Origin: an uncultured Bacteroidales bacterium
Lineage (GTDB): Bacteria > Bacteroidota > Bacteroidia > Bacteroidales > F082
Direction: 5' to 3'
Assembly: GCA_900317155.1 (NCBI GenBank)
Contig: ONFO01000020.1
Span: 1-64,000, forward strand
Length of the DNA: 64,000 nucleotides
The notes below the pieces were generated by a model. It saw only the letters and a program-made list of their open reading frames with translations, had not been told where the DNA came from and searched no databases. Positions 26,916-35,550 of the stretch are shown one piece after another. The translations under genes were made by a program, and so were the position numbers. The first letter of the stretch is position 1. Each line of letters opens with the position of its first letter.

Positions 26916-28655
26916 TTAAAAACTTGTTGAGACAGTCAAAGAAACGCCACTGGAGGCGGGCACGGTACGGCACACACCGCCCACACAGACCACGCCTTCG
27001 CTCTGGCGACCTACACTCAACATGACGCGGGTGGCATCATGGATATAGGTGATTGTACCCGTGAAGTAATGGTCGCGGTATTCCTCGACGGGGTTGCCAT
27101 AGTTCCACTTGTCGGCGATGGAGAACGACCAATGCGGGTTGATGGAGTATTCCAGCAGCGCAAAGGCCCAGTCGCCACGCTTCTGGTAGTCTTTCTTCTC
27201 GCTCTCTTCCACCTCATAGCCCTTGTGGACTTCGTTTTCCCATAAGCCTTGCAACTCGAGGCGCAGGCTTTGCTTCTTGTTGATTTTATAGGTCACGTCC
27301 AAGAAGCCGATGTTAGCCTTCACGACAGGCGAACCGGCATGGCCTTCGATGGTCTCGATGTCGTAATACAGGTTGATGTATTGTGCGGTGAGGTGCCAGT
27401 CCTTGTTGATTTTCTTGTCGACTTCGAAGTTGATGTCGCGGAAGAAGCGGTGGTCGCTGATGGCGAAGAACTTGGAAGTGTTGCCTAAGGTGCCGGCTTG
27501 GTTCAAAGCCATCGTGTTGCCAAACTTGACGGAATCGCGGACGATGTCGTTCACCTGGCTCATGTTGAAAGCGATCTTGGTGCCGTATTTACCGCCGAGG
27601 GCGGTGCCTTTCGGGATGGTGTAGTTGATCTGCAACTGGGCCGCCATCTCGCCGTTGGGCTGGGTCGAATAGGTGTACATCGACGGCAGGCTGTGGGTAT
27701 GCGTATAATTAATAGGAGGGATGAAGTTGATGTCGAGGTCGTTTTGTTTGCCCGTGTACATCGACTTGAAGCTCATGTTGTCGACACGTTTCACCTGCAG
27801 GACGGCGCCAAAGCCTTTCTGGGAATAACTCAAAGAGGAGAGCAAAGCGCGACCTTCCTTATAGATGAAGTTGTTGATGGCCGACGGGTCGTTGATTTTA
27901 TAGGCATACTCGGTGCTGAAAGCCCAGTTGCCATAGCCCAAGTTGATGCGAGCCGCGGCAGCGCCCACATTCTCGGGGATGGTATAGAACGAGCTCAGGT
28001 CATTCTGCTTCTTGCTGACGAAGCTGCCGCCCAGGCTCATCTTGAACTCCGAATCGTTGAGCGAAGCTATGCTTTGGTTGAGGTCCCATTCGGCATCAAC
28101 ACCACGCACGATGCCACGTTGGTCATCGTTGTTCATGTCGCGCTCCAAATAAGGCGCCCAGAAATAGCGCTGACGGCCATAAACCGCTTTCAAAGTCACG
28201 CCTCGGGTGGGACGCAACACTATTCTTGCGCCACGGAGGGCATTGTCCATGCCCAATGACCATTCCTCGTAGGTGCGGAACACGAAACCGCAGCCAAACT
28301 GGTCGTAGATGTCGCCCACGGTCATCCCGATGAAGCCGTTGTCGTAGGTGGCAAAGAAATTGGCCAGGCCCAGACCATTCAGCTCGCTACGGAAGCCATT
28401 CAATTCGGGCAAGAAAGCCTCGAAACGGATACCTGCGGAAAAATTGCCGTTGGTGTAGTTCACCTTTCCAAAGCCATTGATACCGAATTTCTTGCCATTA
28501 AGGTCGTTGATGCCGATGCCTTTGTCAAGCATATAGTATTGCGCATCGGTCTGGAAGCTTCCGCTTACCTGACTGTTTTCCATAAACGACTGAGCACTCG
28601 CCTTGAAACCGATGGTCAAAGCGAGTGACAATACAAATAGTATATGTTTTCGCAT
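26916..28655 (-). CDS. DUF6029-like outer-membrane beta-barrel protein
   Basis: 579 residues with a clean signal peptide (MRKHILFVLSLALTIGFKAS, cut near SAQS). The body is rich in alternating beta-strands and aromatic-terminated segments and ends GVSLTVSTSF, a typical outer-membrane barrel terminus with a final Phe. It starts GSFQTDAQYYMLDKGIGI. I recall this type as DUF6029 in Bacteroidales; the function is unknown. It sits between the Omp28-like lipoprotein and a TlpA-like thioredoxin, a recurrent trio in Bacteroidota that suggests an extracytoplasmic redox or cargo function. Confidence 0.78.
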   Translation of the reverse strand: MRKHILFVLSLALTIGFKASAQSFMENSQVSGSFQTDAQYYMLDKGIGINDLNGKKFGINGFGKVNYTNGNFSAGIRFEAFLPELNGFRSELNGLGLANFFATYDNGFIGMTVGDIYDQFGCGFVFRTYEEWSLGMDNALRGARIVLRPTRGVTLKAVYGRQRYFWAPYLERDMNNDDQRGIVRGVDAEWDLNQSIASLNDSEFKMSLGGSFVSKKQNDLSSFYTIPENVGAAAARINLGYGNWAFSTEYAYKINDPSAINNFIYKEGRALLSSLSYSQKGFGAVLQVKRVDNMSFKSMYTGKQNDLDINFIPPINYTHTHSLPSMYTYSTQPNGEMAAQLQINYTIPKGTALGGKYGTKIAFNMSQVNDIVRDSVKFGNTMALNQAGTLGNTSKFFAISDHRFFRDINFEVDKKINKDWHLTAQYINLYYDIETIEGHAGSPVVKANIGFLDVTYKINKKQSLRLELQGLWENEVHKGYEVEESEKKDYQKRGDWAFALLEYSINPHWSFSIADKWNYGNPVEEYRDHYFTGTITYIHDATRVMLSVGRQSEGVVCVGGVCRTVPASSGVSLTVSTSF

Positions 28656-28665
28656 AAGTTCTATT

Positions 28666-28747
28666 CTGAATTATGAATGCTGAATTATGAATGCATATTT
28701 TAGGAATGACATTACACATTCAGCATTCAGCATTCTACATTCTGCAT
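28666..28747. repeat. Palindromic 7-bp repeat block
   Basis: GAATTATGAATGCTGAATTATGAATG-like units on the left, and ATTCAGCATTCAGCATTC plus TACATTCTGCATT on the right, form an inverted pair. It fills the gap between the TlpA-like and DUF6029-like genes. Confidence 0.75.
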
Positions 28748-29251
28748 TTATTTCTTCTTCTTAGCGATTTTCAAGATTTCCTCATAAAGGTCTTCTTCGC
28801 CGCCTTCGATATAGCCTGTATGCTGGTAAACGAGTTTGCCACTGCCGTCGAAGAGGAAGGTGTGCGGAGGATTGCTCACATTCATGGCACGCTTCAGGTC
28901 ACTGTTCACGTCGAGAAGGATGTCGAAATCCCATCCCTTGCCTTCCACCATAGGCTTCACCTTGGCGGTGGAACGTGAGTCGTCGATGGAAACGGCATAA
29001 ATCTTCACGCCTGTTTCTTCCTGCCAGTCAGCATAAACATCATTCAAGGCATTGTGTTCCTTGATGCAGGGGCCGCACCAAGTAGCCCAAAATGTGAGGA
29101 CGATAGGTTTGCCGTTGTTCGTCAGCTTGCCGATGTTCACGTCCTTGCCGTTCAAGTCCTTTAAAGTCACATTCGGCAGATCCGATTTCGATTGCGCATG
29201 AAGGCCCGTCACTACCAGAGCCATCAGCAGAAGTGTCATAAGTTTTTTCAT
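28748..29251 (-). CDS. TlpA-like periplasmic thioredoxin
   Basis: 167 residues from MKKLMTLLLMALVV. Signal peptide residues 1-19 (ending LHAQS), then an AhpC-TSA/thioredoxin fold with FWATWCGPCIKEHNALNDVY (redox CGPC) and YAVSIDDSRSTAKV. It is probably a secreted or lipid-free thiol-disulfide reductase. The frame extends 13 codons upstream to 29290, but those codons (MNLESLNLKSLNP) are simply a translated 7-bp repeat, so the start at 29251 is preferred. It lies just upstream of the DUF6029-like and Omp28-like genes. Confidence 0.9.
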   Translation of the reverse strand: MKKLMTLLLMALVVTGLHAQSKSDLPNVTLKDLNGKDVNIGKLTNNGKPIVLTFWATWCGPCIKEHNALNDVYADWQEETGVKIYAVSIDDSRSTAKVKPMVEGKGWDFDILLDVNSDLKRAMNVSNPPHTFLFDGSGKLVYQHTGYIEGGEEDLYEEILKIAKKKK

Positions 29252-29253
29252 TG

Positions 29254-29493
29254 GATTTAAAGATTTAAGATTTAAAGATTCAAGATTCAAAATTCAAGAT
29301 TTAAAATTCAAAGATTCAAAATTCAACAAACCTCATACTTCATACTTCATACCTCATTCTTCATTCTTCATTCTACATTCTACATTCTACATTCTACATT
29401 CTTCATTCTTCATTCTTCATTCATCATTCTGTCTTCGTTCTATCTTCGTTCTATCTTCGTACTATAATTCTACTATAATCGTACTATAATCGT
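29254..29493. repeat. Compound 7-bp tandem repeats between tlpA-like gene and manA
   Basis: Two families meet in a 240-bp gap with no gene. 29254-29335 holds AAGATTC/AAAATTC-type units. 29336-29493 holds CTTCATA, CTTCATT and CTACATT units in exact 7-bp register, then TTCGTTCTATC and TACTATAATCG repeats of a longer period. It is the longest repeat block in the window. Confidence 0.85.
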
Positions 29494-30489
29494 TCATTCT
29501 TCCTCAATTTGGCAATACACTTCAAGCAGTTTGCAGTATTTTTCGGCCCTGATAGCCACCTTCTTGATGACGTTCGGAATCAGGACACATTCGCCTTGGT
29601 TTACAAATATCGCGCCACTTTCCCAGTTTAGGGTGAAATTTCCTTCCAAAGCAATCAAAATCACGAATGAATCGAGATTGGAGTAGTCTTTTTCCATCTC
29701 GCCTTGCAATTGAAGCAGGTTGGTGACGAAGTACTGGCAATCCACCACGGGCACCGTCTTGTTCATCACATTGGGCACCTCGATCTTGTAGTTTTCGGGC
29801 ATCGTGCCATCGATGGCCTCCACCGACTGCGGGATGTGCAACTCGCGGCGCATGCCGGCCACGTCGATGCGATCCCAGTCGTAGATGCGGTAGGTGGTGT
29901 CGCTGGTTTGCTGGATTTCAGCCACCATGATGCCTGGGCCAAGCGCATGGACACGACCCGCAGGGATGAAAAACACATCGTCTTTCTTCACCTCCTCGTG
30001 GTTCAGCACCGATTGCAGCGTATTGTCCTTCAACACATTGACATAATCCATTCGTGTCATCTCGCGATTGAAGCCCATGACGAGTTCGGCATCCTTGTCG
30101 GCCTGCATCACATACCACATCTCGGTCTTGCCGTTGCCCAAGTCGCGTTTTTGGGCCAACTCATCGTCGGGATGCACCTGCACCGAGAGCCAATCGTTGG
30201 CATCGATGATTTTCAGCAGAAGCGGGAATTGCTCGCCGTATTTGTCGAAGACGCTCTCGCCGACCAAGTCGCCCATAAAGGTCTCCACTAGGTCGTTGAT
30301 TTCGTCGCCCTCGAAGTCGCCGTTGGCGATTTCGCTCTGCTCATCCCAAATGCCTGAGAGCAGCCACACTTCGCCGCAGTTAGGCAACAGACCGTAGTCC
30401 ATGCCAAGCACTTCCTTGATTTTACGTCCGCCCCAGATCTTATCCTTGAAGATAGGCTTGAATTTTAGAGGATAGAGTACGGTTTGCAT
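29494..30489 (-). CDS. manA: Mannose-6-phosphate isomerase, class I
   Basis: 331 residues. A cupin-type zinc enzyme interconverting fructose 6-phosphate and mannose 6-phosphate. The N-terminus reads LKFKPIFKDKIWGGRKI; metal ligands are in LSVQVHPDDELAQKR with the following EMWYV, and in FFIPAGRVHALGPG. The second cupin is shorter and ends in EECVLIP-like beta-strands (GECVLIPNVIKKVAI). It supplies GDP-mannose precursors or allows mannose use. A 7-bp repeat block follows; the toxin-antitoxin pair lies 7 nt upstream on the same strand. Confidence 0.94.
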   Translation of the reverse strand: MQTVLYPLKFKPIFKDKIWGGRKIKEVLGMDYGLLPNCGEVWLLSGIWDEQSEIANGDFEGDEINDLVETFMGDLVGESVFDKYGEQFPLLLKIIDANDWLSVQVHPDDELAQKRDLGNGKTEMWYVMQADKDAELVMGFNREMTRMDYVNVLKDNTLQSVLNHEEVKKDDVFFIPAGRVHALGPGIMVAEIQQTSDTTYRIYDWDRIDVAGMRRELHIPQSVEAIDGTMPENYKIEVPNVMNKTVPVVDCQYFVTNLLQLQGEMEKDYSNLDSFVILIALEGNFTLNWESGAIFVNQGECVLIPNVIKKVAIRAEKYCKLLEVYCQIEEE

Positions 30490-30496
30490 AATAAGC

Positions 30497-30829
30497 TTAA
30501 AATATGGATTGAATGACTTTATCTACCATCTCGTCAAAGAAAGGTTGCTTCATCCTGCTGATTTTACGGATAACATCACGTTCAATATCACCCACCAGAA
30601 TATGACACTTGACATAACTCTTTTTTTGCATTGGCACAGTCAACATTTCATCATCCAGTTCATAACAATACTCTGGATTGTATGGTTTTGAAGAAATCAT
30701 ACACAAATAAATGTAACCTTCATTGTCTTGAAGTTCATCATTCGATACGATGACAGCGGGATGCGGCTTGAATGAACCGTCAGGAAACAAGAAATTGATT
30801 TCAACAATATCACGTTGTGAATACTTCAT
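30497..30829 (-). CDS. MazF/PemK-family toxin
   Basis: 110 residues. N-terminal YSQRDIVEINFLFPDG and HPAVIVSNDELQDNEGYIYL match the PemK/MazF SH3-like barrel, an mRNA-cleaving ribonuclease fold. It overlaps the upstream small gene by 4 nt (ATGA), the usual antitoxin-toxin layout. Codon use is AT-richer than in manA. Activity is inferred from the family. Confidence 0.8.
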   Translation of the reverse strand: MKYSQRDIVEINFLFPDGSFKPHPAVIVSNDELQDNEGYIYLCMISSKPYNPEYCYELDDEMLTVPMQKKSYVKCHILVGDIERDVIRKISRMKQPFFDEMVDKVIQSIF

Positions 30830-31020
30830 ACCAAGTGCTTTGAGAACAATTTTGCGGCATTAGCCTTTGACGTACAAAGAAACGCCTGTTTTTCCTCTTC
30901 TTCAGTCCATTCTTCCCACTCAGGATAAGTGATGACTCCTGCCGCAATCAACTTGCGGATAAGCTCCATAATCTGAGCATTCTTTTCATCGTAACTGATG
31001 GTCATAGTAGTCATAATCAT
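30826..31020 (-). CDS. Probable antitoxin of the MazF/PemK-type pair
   Basis: 64 residues, possibly starting at MTTMTISYDEKN two codons in. It is acidic and helical (EWEEWTEEEEKQAFLCTSK), with a short N-terminal strand (MTISYDEKNAQIMELIRKL) like ribbon-helix-helix or AbrB-type antitoxins. I do not recognise a named family. The role is inferred from the 4-nt overlap with the toxin gene. Confidence 0.65.
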   Translation of the reverse strand: MIMTTMTISYDEKNAQIMELIRKLIAAGVITYPEWEEWTEEEEKQAFLCTSKANAAKLFSKHLV

Positions 31021-31086
31021 TCCTCCTTTTCAGACTGCAATAATACGAAATATTTCTGACTCGAGAAGTCCTTTAGCAAAAAACAC

Positions 31087-31094
31087 TACTTTTG
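31087..31094 (+). promoter_or_regulatory. TAnnTTTG promoter box of the M20 gene
   Basis: TACTTTTG 17 nt before the ATG at 31112. It lies inside the longer open frame beginning at 30998 and so fixes the shorter start. Confidence 0.6.
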
Positions 31095-31111
31095 CACCAA
31101 AGATTCTCATC

Positions 31112-32242
31112 ATGCAAAACCTCATAGAACTTAGACATATCCTCCACGCCCACCCCGAATTATCAGGGCAGGAGGCCATTACAAATAGAGTTTTGAACGA
31201 ATGGGTGAAGCAGACCCATCCCGACCAACTCATCGAGAAAATCGGCGGATACGGCTTGGCAGCCGTTTATAAAGGCGCGAAACCAGGCAAGCGCATCCTC
31301 ATCCGTGGTGACATCGATGCATTGCACATCCCCGAGCCAAACGACATCCCTTATAAGTCACAAAACCAAGGCGTTTCGCACAAATGCGGTCACGATGGCC
31401 ACGCCACCATCCTCTGTGGACTGGCGCAATGGCTCGGCGAGCAACGTCCCGACCAAGGCGAAGCGGTGTTGCTCTTCCAACCCGCCGAAGAAACCGGTCA
31501 AGGCGCGCAAGCCATCCTCAGCGACCCGCAGTTTGAGCAAATCAAACCCGATATGGCTTACGGATTACATAACCTGCCTGGCTTCGAGAAAGGCAAAATC
31601 ATGGTGAAGGAAGGTTGTTTCGCAGCAGCATCGTTTGGCTTAAAGCTCATTTTCGACGGTCGCACAGCACACGCCTCACAACCTGAGACGGGACATAGCC
31701 CTTCGGAGTTATTGGCACAACTCATCCACCATTTGGAGAAAAAACGCGAGCAGCTGAAAGCCGTAAAGCCATTGACCACCTTCGTCATCACGCACGCCAT
31801 CTTGGGCGAAGAAACTTTTGGCGTCGCCCCCGGCCATGCCGAGATTTGGCTCACTTTGCGCAGCTTCAACGACCGCAATCTTGAACTGATGTCGAAGGAA
31901 ATCATCGAGTTCTGTCGCGCCAAGGCCAAGGATTATCTCTTCGACTTCAGTTTCTCAGAACACGAAGCCTTCGCCGCCACCAACAGCGACAACAACTGCG
32001 TGAAAACCATAAAACAAGCTGCTACCAATCTTGAATTGAGCCATGGCCATTTGGACGAGCCTTTCCGTTGGTCGGAGGACTTTGGAAGGTTTGGAAGTGT
32101 CTGTCCTATCGGTTTCTTCGGCTTAGGTTCAGGCTTAGAGCAGCCCGCACTTCATGACCCTATGTTTGATTTCCCTGATGATATTTTGGAGATTGGAATG
32201 GGGATGTTTTGGGAGATCATCAGGTTGGAATTGGAAAAATAG
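31112..32242 (+). CDS. M20-family amidohydrolase
   Basis: 376 residues from MQNLIELRHILHAHPELSG. A zinc-dependent M20D peptidase/amidohydrolase: GDIDALHIPEPNDIP, the metal motif HKCGHDGHATILCGLA, and EETGQGAQAI with the catalytic Glu pair, then GLHNLPGF. The lid domain carries the substrate His in GRTAHASQPE. Relatives remove N-acyl groups from amino acids or indole conjugates; the substrate is unknown. The start is set by the promoter box at 31087. It is divergent from the toxin-antitoxin pair. Confidence 0.92.
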   Translation: MQNLIELRHILHAHPELSGQEAITNRVLNEWVKQTHPDQLIEKIGGYGLAAVYKGAKPGKRILIRGDIDALHIPEPNDIPYKSQNQGVSHKCGHDGHATILCGLAQWLGEQRPDQGEAVLLFQPAEETGQGAQAILSDPQFEQIKPDMAYGLHNLPGFEKGKIMVKEGCFAAASFGLKLIFDGRTAHASQPETGHSPSELLAQLIHHLEKKREQLKAVKPLTTFVITHAILGEETFGVAPGHAEIWLTLRSFNDRNLELMSKEIIEFCRAKAKDYLFDFSFSEHEAFAATNSDNNCVKTIKQAATNLELSHGHLDEPFRWSEDFGRFGSVCPIGFFGLGSGLEQPALHDPMFDFPDDILEIGMGMFWEIIRLELEK

Positions 32243-32253
32243 CGACAAATACC

Positions 32254-32261
32254 TATCTTTG
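32254..32261 (+). promoter_or_regulatory. TAnnTTTG promoter box of the zinc-ribbon gene
   Basis: TATCTTTG 22 nt before the ATG at 32284. The in-frame ATG at 32209 lies upstream of it and inside the previous gene. Confidence 0.55.
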
Positions 32262-32283
32262 CCCCGATAAAATCGCAAAAGCC

Positions 32284-33870
32284 ATGGAATCAAGCGTCAA
32301 CAACCCATTAATTATCCGTTGCAAAAACTGCGGGGGGCAGCAACACTTTGACATCGCAAAGCAGCACTATATTTGCGAACATTGTGGCTCAACTAACGAA
32401 TTGGACTCGCAAAAAGCGGAATTCAAGAACTGGAGGAAGATCCAGCAACAGAAAGTCAGGGAAGGTATCAGCCAGGTGAGGACTTTTGCCTGTCCCGCTT
32501 GCGGTGCACACACCTTAGCCGCCTCTGACGATGCCTCGGCGATTTGCCCATTCTGCCAAAACACCATGATTGACGCCGAGTTTGCAGGCAACGACCTGCC
32601 CGAGATCATCATCCCCTTCAAAATCACCAAAGAAGAGGCTGAGAACAAACTGAAGGCATGGCTCGCGGAAAACAAAGGCAACAAGGCGGCAAAGGTCATC
32701 GAAGACAACCTGAACCGCTTCACGGGCTGCTATCTGCCCTATCATATCGTGCGCGGCGCCTTTAACGGCGACATGGCCATCGGCCTTCAGGATGGCACAA
32801 CCACCCATTATCCGTTCCGAGCCTATCTAAGCCATACCGCAGTGAATGCCTCCCAAGACTGGGACAACCTGTTTCTCGACGGCATCGAACCTTTCGACTT
32901 CAGCGAGACTCGCGAATTCGACTTCGCCTTCCTGAACCACCAGAACGCCAAGATTCAGAATGTGGTTGGTGACGCATTGAACGCGCGTGTCGAAGAAGAA
33001 ACCCGTGCAGAGCTATACCAAAGCCTAGCTAAGAAAGCGCGCACCAAGGAAATGGACGTCTTACTCGATGACAACGAAAACGAGTCCATCCCTGCCCTCA
33101 TGCCCGTGTATCTGGTGAAATGCGAAAACGGTGTGGCAGCGGCCGTGAATGGACAAACCGGCAAGGTATCCATCGCTACCGGAAAGCAGAAGAACCTCAC
33201 CAGAAATTGGTGGCTTTGGCCTACCCTGGCCACCTTGGTAGTGGCTCTTGTGTCGGGGTTGTGGATGGGAGAGGCGCTGTCAGGCGGTGTCATCGCCTTG
33301 GTGTTTGGTCTCGTCTTCTTCGCCGTTGCCCACAACCGCCACCACAAAGAGATTGTCCAAGAGATTATCACCATGCCCGAAGAAGAGAACCGACACAATG
33401 ACACCCAAACGGAGTTCTTCGCCGACTTTGGCAAGGGTCCCGTCCCCACCGAGTTGAAGTTTTTCACTCCCTCGCGTATCATCAAGTTGATTGTCGGGAT
33501 GTTGGTTGTCACCTTACTTCCGTTGCTGATCGCCATTCCGATACAAATCCTCAGGGGACTGCCACTTTCCGACATTAAAATCGGCTATGGTGCGGCATGG
33601 TACATCACCCCGGTGTTCATGGCCATCGTGCTCGCTGGAGGAGCCGCCAAAACGATGATGTACGGGGAGCCCTTGTACTTTGAGAAACAGCCTAACGGAA
33701 CACTGAAAAGAAGAAAGTTGCCGTCGCAGCAGAAGTTCTCTTTGAAACAAATATTCCCTGGCCTTAAAAAAGCGGGATCTTCAAAAGCAAAGGTTAAACT
33801 TCCACCAGGATGCGCCATCTTCATTATTCTTTTCCTCCTGATTGGCAGCGTGGCGGCCATGCTCTCTTGA
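32284..33870 (+). CDS. Zinc-ribbon membrane protein of unknown function
   Basis: 528 residues. Two zinc ribbons open the protein: CKNCGGQQHFD...CEHCGS (residues ~13-36) and CPACGAHTLAAS...CPFCQN (~68-90). A large cytoplasmic domain follows (~95-300), then hydrophobic helices near 307-345 (WPTLATLVVALVSGLWMG), ~400-425, ~440-460 and a C-terminal anchor (GCAIFIILFLLIGSVAAML). It resembles TFIIB-type zinc-ribbon membrane proteins seen in many bacteria, with no established role. It is monocistronic by its own promoter box. Confidence 0.82.
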   Translation: MESSVNNPLIIRCKNCGGQQHFDIAKQHYICEHCGSTNELDSQKAEFKNWRKIQQQKVREGISQVRTFACPACGAHTLAASDDASAICPFCQNTMIDAEFAGNDLPEIIIPFKITKEEAENKLKAWLAENKGNKAAKVIEDNLNRFTGCYLPYHIVRGAFNGDMAIGLQDGTTTHYPFRAYLSHTAVNASQDWDNLFLDGIEPFDFSETREFDFAFLNHQNAKIQNVVGDALNARVEEETRAELYQSLAKKARTKEMDVLLDDNENESIPALMPVYLVKCENGVAAAVNGQTGKVSIATGKQKNLTRNWWLWPTLATLVVALVSGLWMGEALSGGVIALVFGLVFFAVAHNRHHKEIVQEIITMPEEENRHNDTQTEFFADFGKGPVPTELKFFTPSRIIKLIVGMLVVTLLPLLIAIPIQILRGLPLSDIKIGYGAAWYITPVFMAIVLAGGAAKTMMYGEPLYFEKQPNGTLKRRKLPSQQKFSLKQIFPGLKKAGSSKAKVKLPPGCAIFIILFLLIGSVAAMLS

Positions 33871-33873
33871 CCG

Positions 33874-34629
33874 TCAGAAGAGCTGGAACATTTCACTGAT
33901 GATGGCCCGCGAATAAGCATTGGCCACCTCAACGATGAACTTGCCGAAGTCGACGCGGGCATTGTGGTCGGCGGTGTCGCTGATGGTGCGGATGACGGTG
34001 AAGGGCGTGCCAAATTCCAAACAGACTTGCGCCACGGCGGCGCCTTCCATCTCGACGCATTGGATGTCGGGCAGCAAACCCAAGATTTCCTCCCGTTTTT
34101 CATTGCTGTTGATAAACTGGTCGCCGCTGGCGATGTCGCCGAAATGCAAGGTCGGGGCAAGGTTGAATTCCTTGACGGCCTCCTCCCCCACCATGTGTTC
34201 CACGCCTCTATCCAGCAAACGTGTCACCGCCTTGCCTGCCAGCTCGGTCAGCTCAGGGTCGCTGTTGACATATACTCGGTTGAGCAAGGGCAACTCGAAG
34301 CGCGAGATGATGGGACGGGCGTCCAAGTCGTGCTGCACCAAGCGTTTGGAAATCACGATGTCGCCCACCTTGAGGCCATCGGCCATGGCCCCTGCCGTGC
34401 CAATGAAGATCAAATCCGTCACGGCGAACTCTTGTATTAATAAGGTAGCAGTGATGGTGGCGGCCACCTTACCCCATTTGGAGAAGGCCACCACACAGCG
34501 CACGGTGCCGATTTTGCCCACCACAAACTCGCGGTTGGCGATTTTCACTGTCGTTTTTTCCGTCAGCAGGGCTTTCACTTCGTCGATTTCTTGCGCCATG
34601 GCGCCCAGGATGCCTATGTTTCGGGTCAT
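33874..34629 (-). CDS. mtnN: 5'-methylthioadenosine/S-adenosylhomocysteine nucleosidase
   Basis: 251 residues from MTRNIGILGAMAQEIDEV. Nucleoside phosphorylase fold: GILGAMAQEIDEVKAL, IFIGTAGAMADGLKVGDIVI, FGDIASGDQFI, QCVEMEGAAVAQVC (catalytic Glu region) and RTISDTADHNA (Asp general acid). It splits MTA and SAH into adenine and the thio-sugar, part of methyl-cycle salvage. Eight further in-frame codons (MNFKSLNP) upstream are translated 7-bp repeat and are excluded. It sits next to a LOG-family nucleotide hydrolase on the other strand. Confidence 0.94.
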   Translation of the reverse strand: MTRNIGILGAMAQEIDEVKALLTEKTTVKIANREFVVGKIGTVRCVVAFSKWGKVAATITATLLIQEFAVTDLIFIGTAGAMADGLKVGDIVISKRLVQHDLDARPIISRFELPLLNRVYVNSDPELTELAGKAVTRLLDRGVEHMVGEEAVKEFNLAPTLHFGDIASGDQFINSNEKREEILGLLPDIQCVEMEGAAVAQVCLEFGTPFTVIRTISDTADHNARVDFGKFIVEVANAYSRAIISEMFQLF

Positions 34630-34630
34630 T

Positions 34631-34684
34631 GGATTCAAAGATTTAAAATTCAAAATTCAAAGATTCAAAGATTCAAGATTTGAG
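34631..34684. repeat. AAATTC/AAGATTC-type 7-bp repeats upstream of mtnN
   Basis: Tandem 7-8 bp units of the same family as at 17088 and 29254. They touch the mtnN start codon. Confidence 0.75.
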
Positions 34685-34712
34685 AAATTTGCACGGCAAA
34701 AATAAAAAATCT

Positions 34713-34720
34713 TACCTTTG
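34713..34720 (+). promoter_or_regulatory. TAnnTTTG promoter box of the LOG-family gene
   Basis: TACCTTTG 14 nt before the ATG at 34735. Confidence 0.55.
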
Positions 34721-34734
34721 CAAAAATTTATCGA

Positions 34735-35325
34735 ATGAAGAAGATTTGCATTTTTTGTGGCAGCAGCATGGGCTTCGACCCGATTTATAAGGAAAAAGCA
34801 GCCGAATTGGGCAATGTCTTGGCCGATAACAACTGCGAACTGCTCTACGGTGGCGGCAATGTTGGCCTAATGAACATCATCGCCGAGGTGATGAAGCAAC
34901 GCCATTGCAAGATTGTTGGTACCATCACGCAGCATCTGTTAGACATGCGCGTAGGCCGTCCTGACATCGACGAACTGATTGTGGTCGAGACCATGGCTGA
35001 ACGCAAGAAAATCCTTGAGGATATGGCCGATGCCTTCATCGCCATGCCGGGAGGCGTGGGAACGATGGACGAGTTTTTCGAGGTGATGGTGCTCAGCCAA
35101 TTGCGCGTGTTCGACAAGCCTGTCGCGCTCTTCAACGTGAACGGTTATTACGACCATATCGTCAGTTTCCTCGACCGTGCCACCCGCGACGGCTTCATCC
35201 ACCGCGAGCACGCCGACAACCTGATAGTCAGCGACGACCCATTGGCACTCCTCGAAGGCATTGAGAACTTCAAGCCCGTGGAGCTGAAGAAATGGGTAAG
35301 TGAACTCAAGGAACAAGTGAAATAG
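34735..35325 (+). CDS. LOG-family nucleoside 5'-monophosphate phosphoribohydrolase
   Basis: 196 residues. Rossmann-fold TIGR00730/LOG family: ICIFCGSSMGFDP at the N-terminus, LLYGGGNVGLMNIIAE, and the signature MPGGVGTMDEFFEVM with the catalytic Arg/Glu pair. Members release a free base from nucleoside monophosphates; in plants they activate cytokinins, in bacteria the role is often purine or pyrimidine monophosphate turnover. It lies between mtnN and the kinase-deaminase fusion, making a nucleotide-related neighbourhood. Confidence 0.92.
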   Translation: MKKICIFCGSSMGFDPIYKEKAAELGNVLADNNCELLYGGGNVGLMNIIAEVMKQRHCKIVGTITQHLLDMRVGRPDIDELIVVETMAERKKILEDMADAFIAMPGGVGTMDEFFEVMVLSQLRVFDKPVALFNVNGYYDHIVSFLDRATRDGFIHREHADNLIVSDDPLALLEGIENFKPVELKKWVSELKEQVK

Positions 35326-35336
35326 AGGAGGGTGGA

Positions 35337-35385
35337 GAGTTTAGAGTTTAAAGTTTAAAGTTTAAAGTTTAGAGTTTAAAGTTAA
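35337..35385. repeat. TTTAAAG 7-bp tandem repeat
   Basis: About six near-identical TTTAAAG/TTTAGAG units just downstream of the LOG gene. Confidence 0.8.
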
Positions 35386-35387
35386 TA

Positions 35388-35534
35388 CCAGTCCCGTAGG
35401 GACGACACATCTATAAGCAGGCGACGTAAGTCCCTGCTCCAAACAGAGAGAAGACACCACACCTAGCAGGCGACGTAAGTCCCTGCTCCAACAGAGAGAA
35501 GACACCACACCTAGCAGGCGACGTAAGTCCCTGC
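35388..35534. repeat. Hairpin repeat array upstream of the kinase-deaminase gene
   Basis: It begins with a short hairpin (GTCCCGTAGGGAC near 35391), followed by three copies of a 48-49 bp unit starting at 35417, 35466 and 35514 (the last truncated). Each unit opens with GCAGGCGACGTAAGTCCCTGC, whose ends pair as a GCAGG/CCTGC stem, then a CCAACAGAGAGAAGACACCAC-like spacer (split here). The spacers are identical, so it is not a CRISPR. It ends 17 nt before the gene at 35551 and would lie in its 5' leader. Confidence 0.85.
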
Positions 35535-35550
35535 ATAAAAACAAAAGACC

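Noticed and set aside
30998-31111. Longer N-terminus for the M20 amidohydrolase
   Set aside because: It lacks family similarity and contains the gene's own promoter box; MQNLIELRHILHAHPELSG is the normal N-terminus.
35417-35534. Possible short CRISPR array
   Set aside because: Only three units, the would-be spacers are identical to each other, and there are no cas genes.
35362-35544. 60-residue minus-strand frame with repeated residues (RDLRRLLGVVSSLC)
   Set aside because: It is the translation of the 48-49 bp repeat array; the repetition is of DNA origin and there is no other coding sign.
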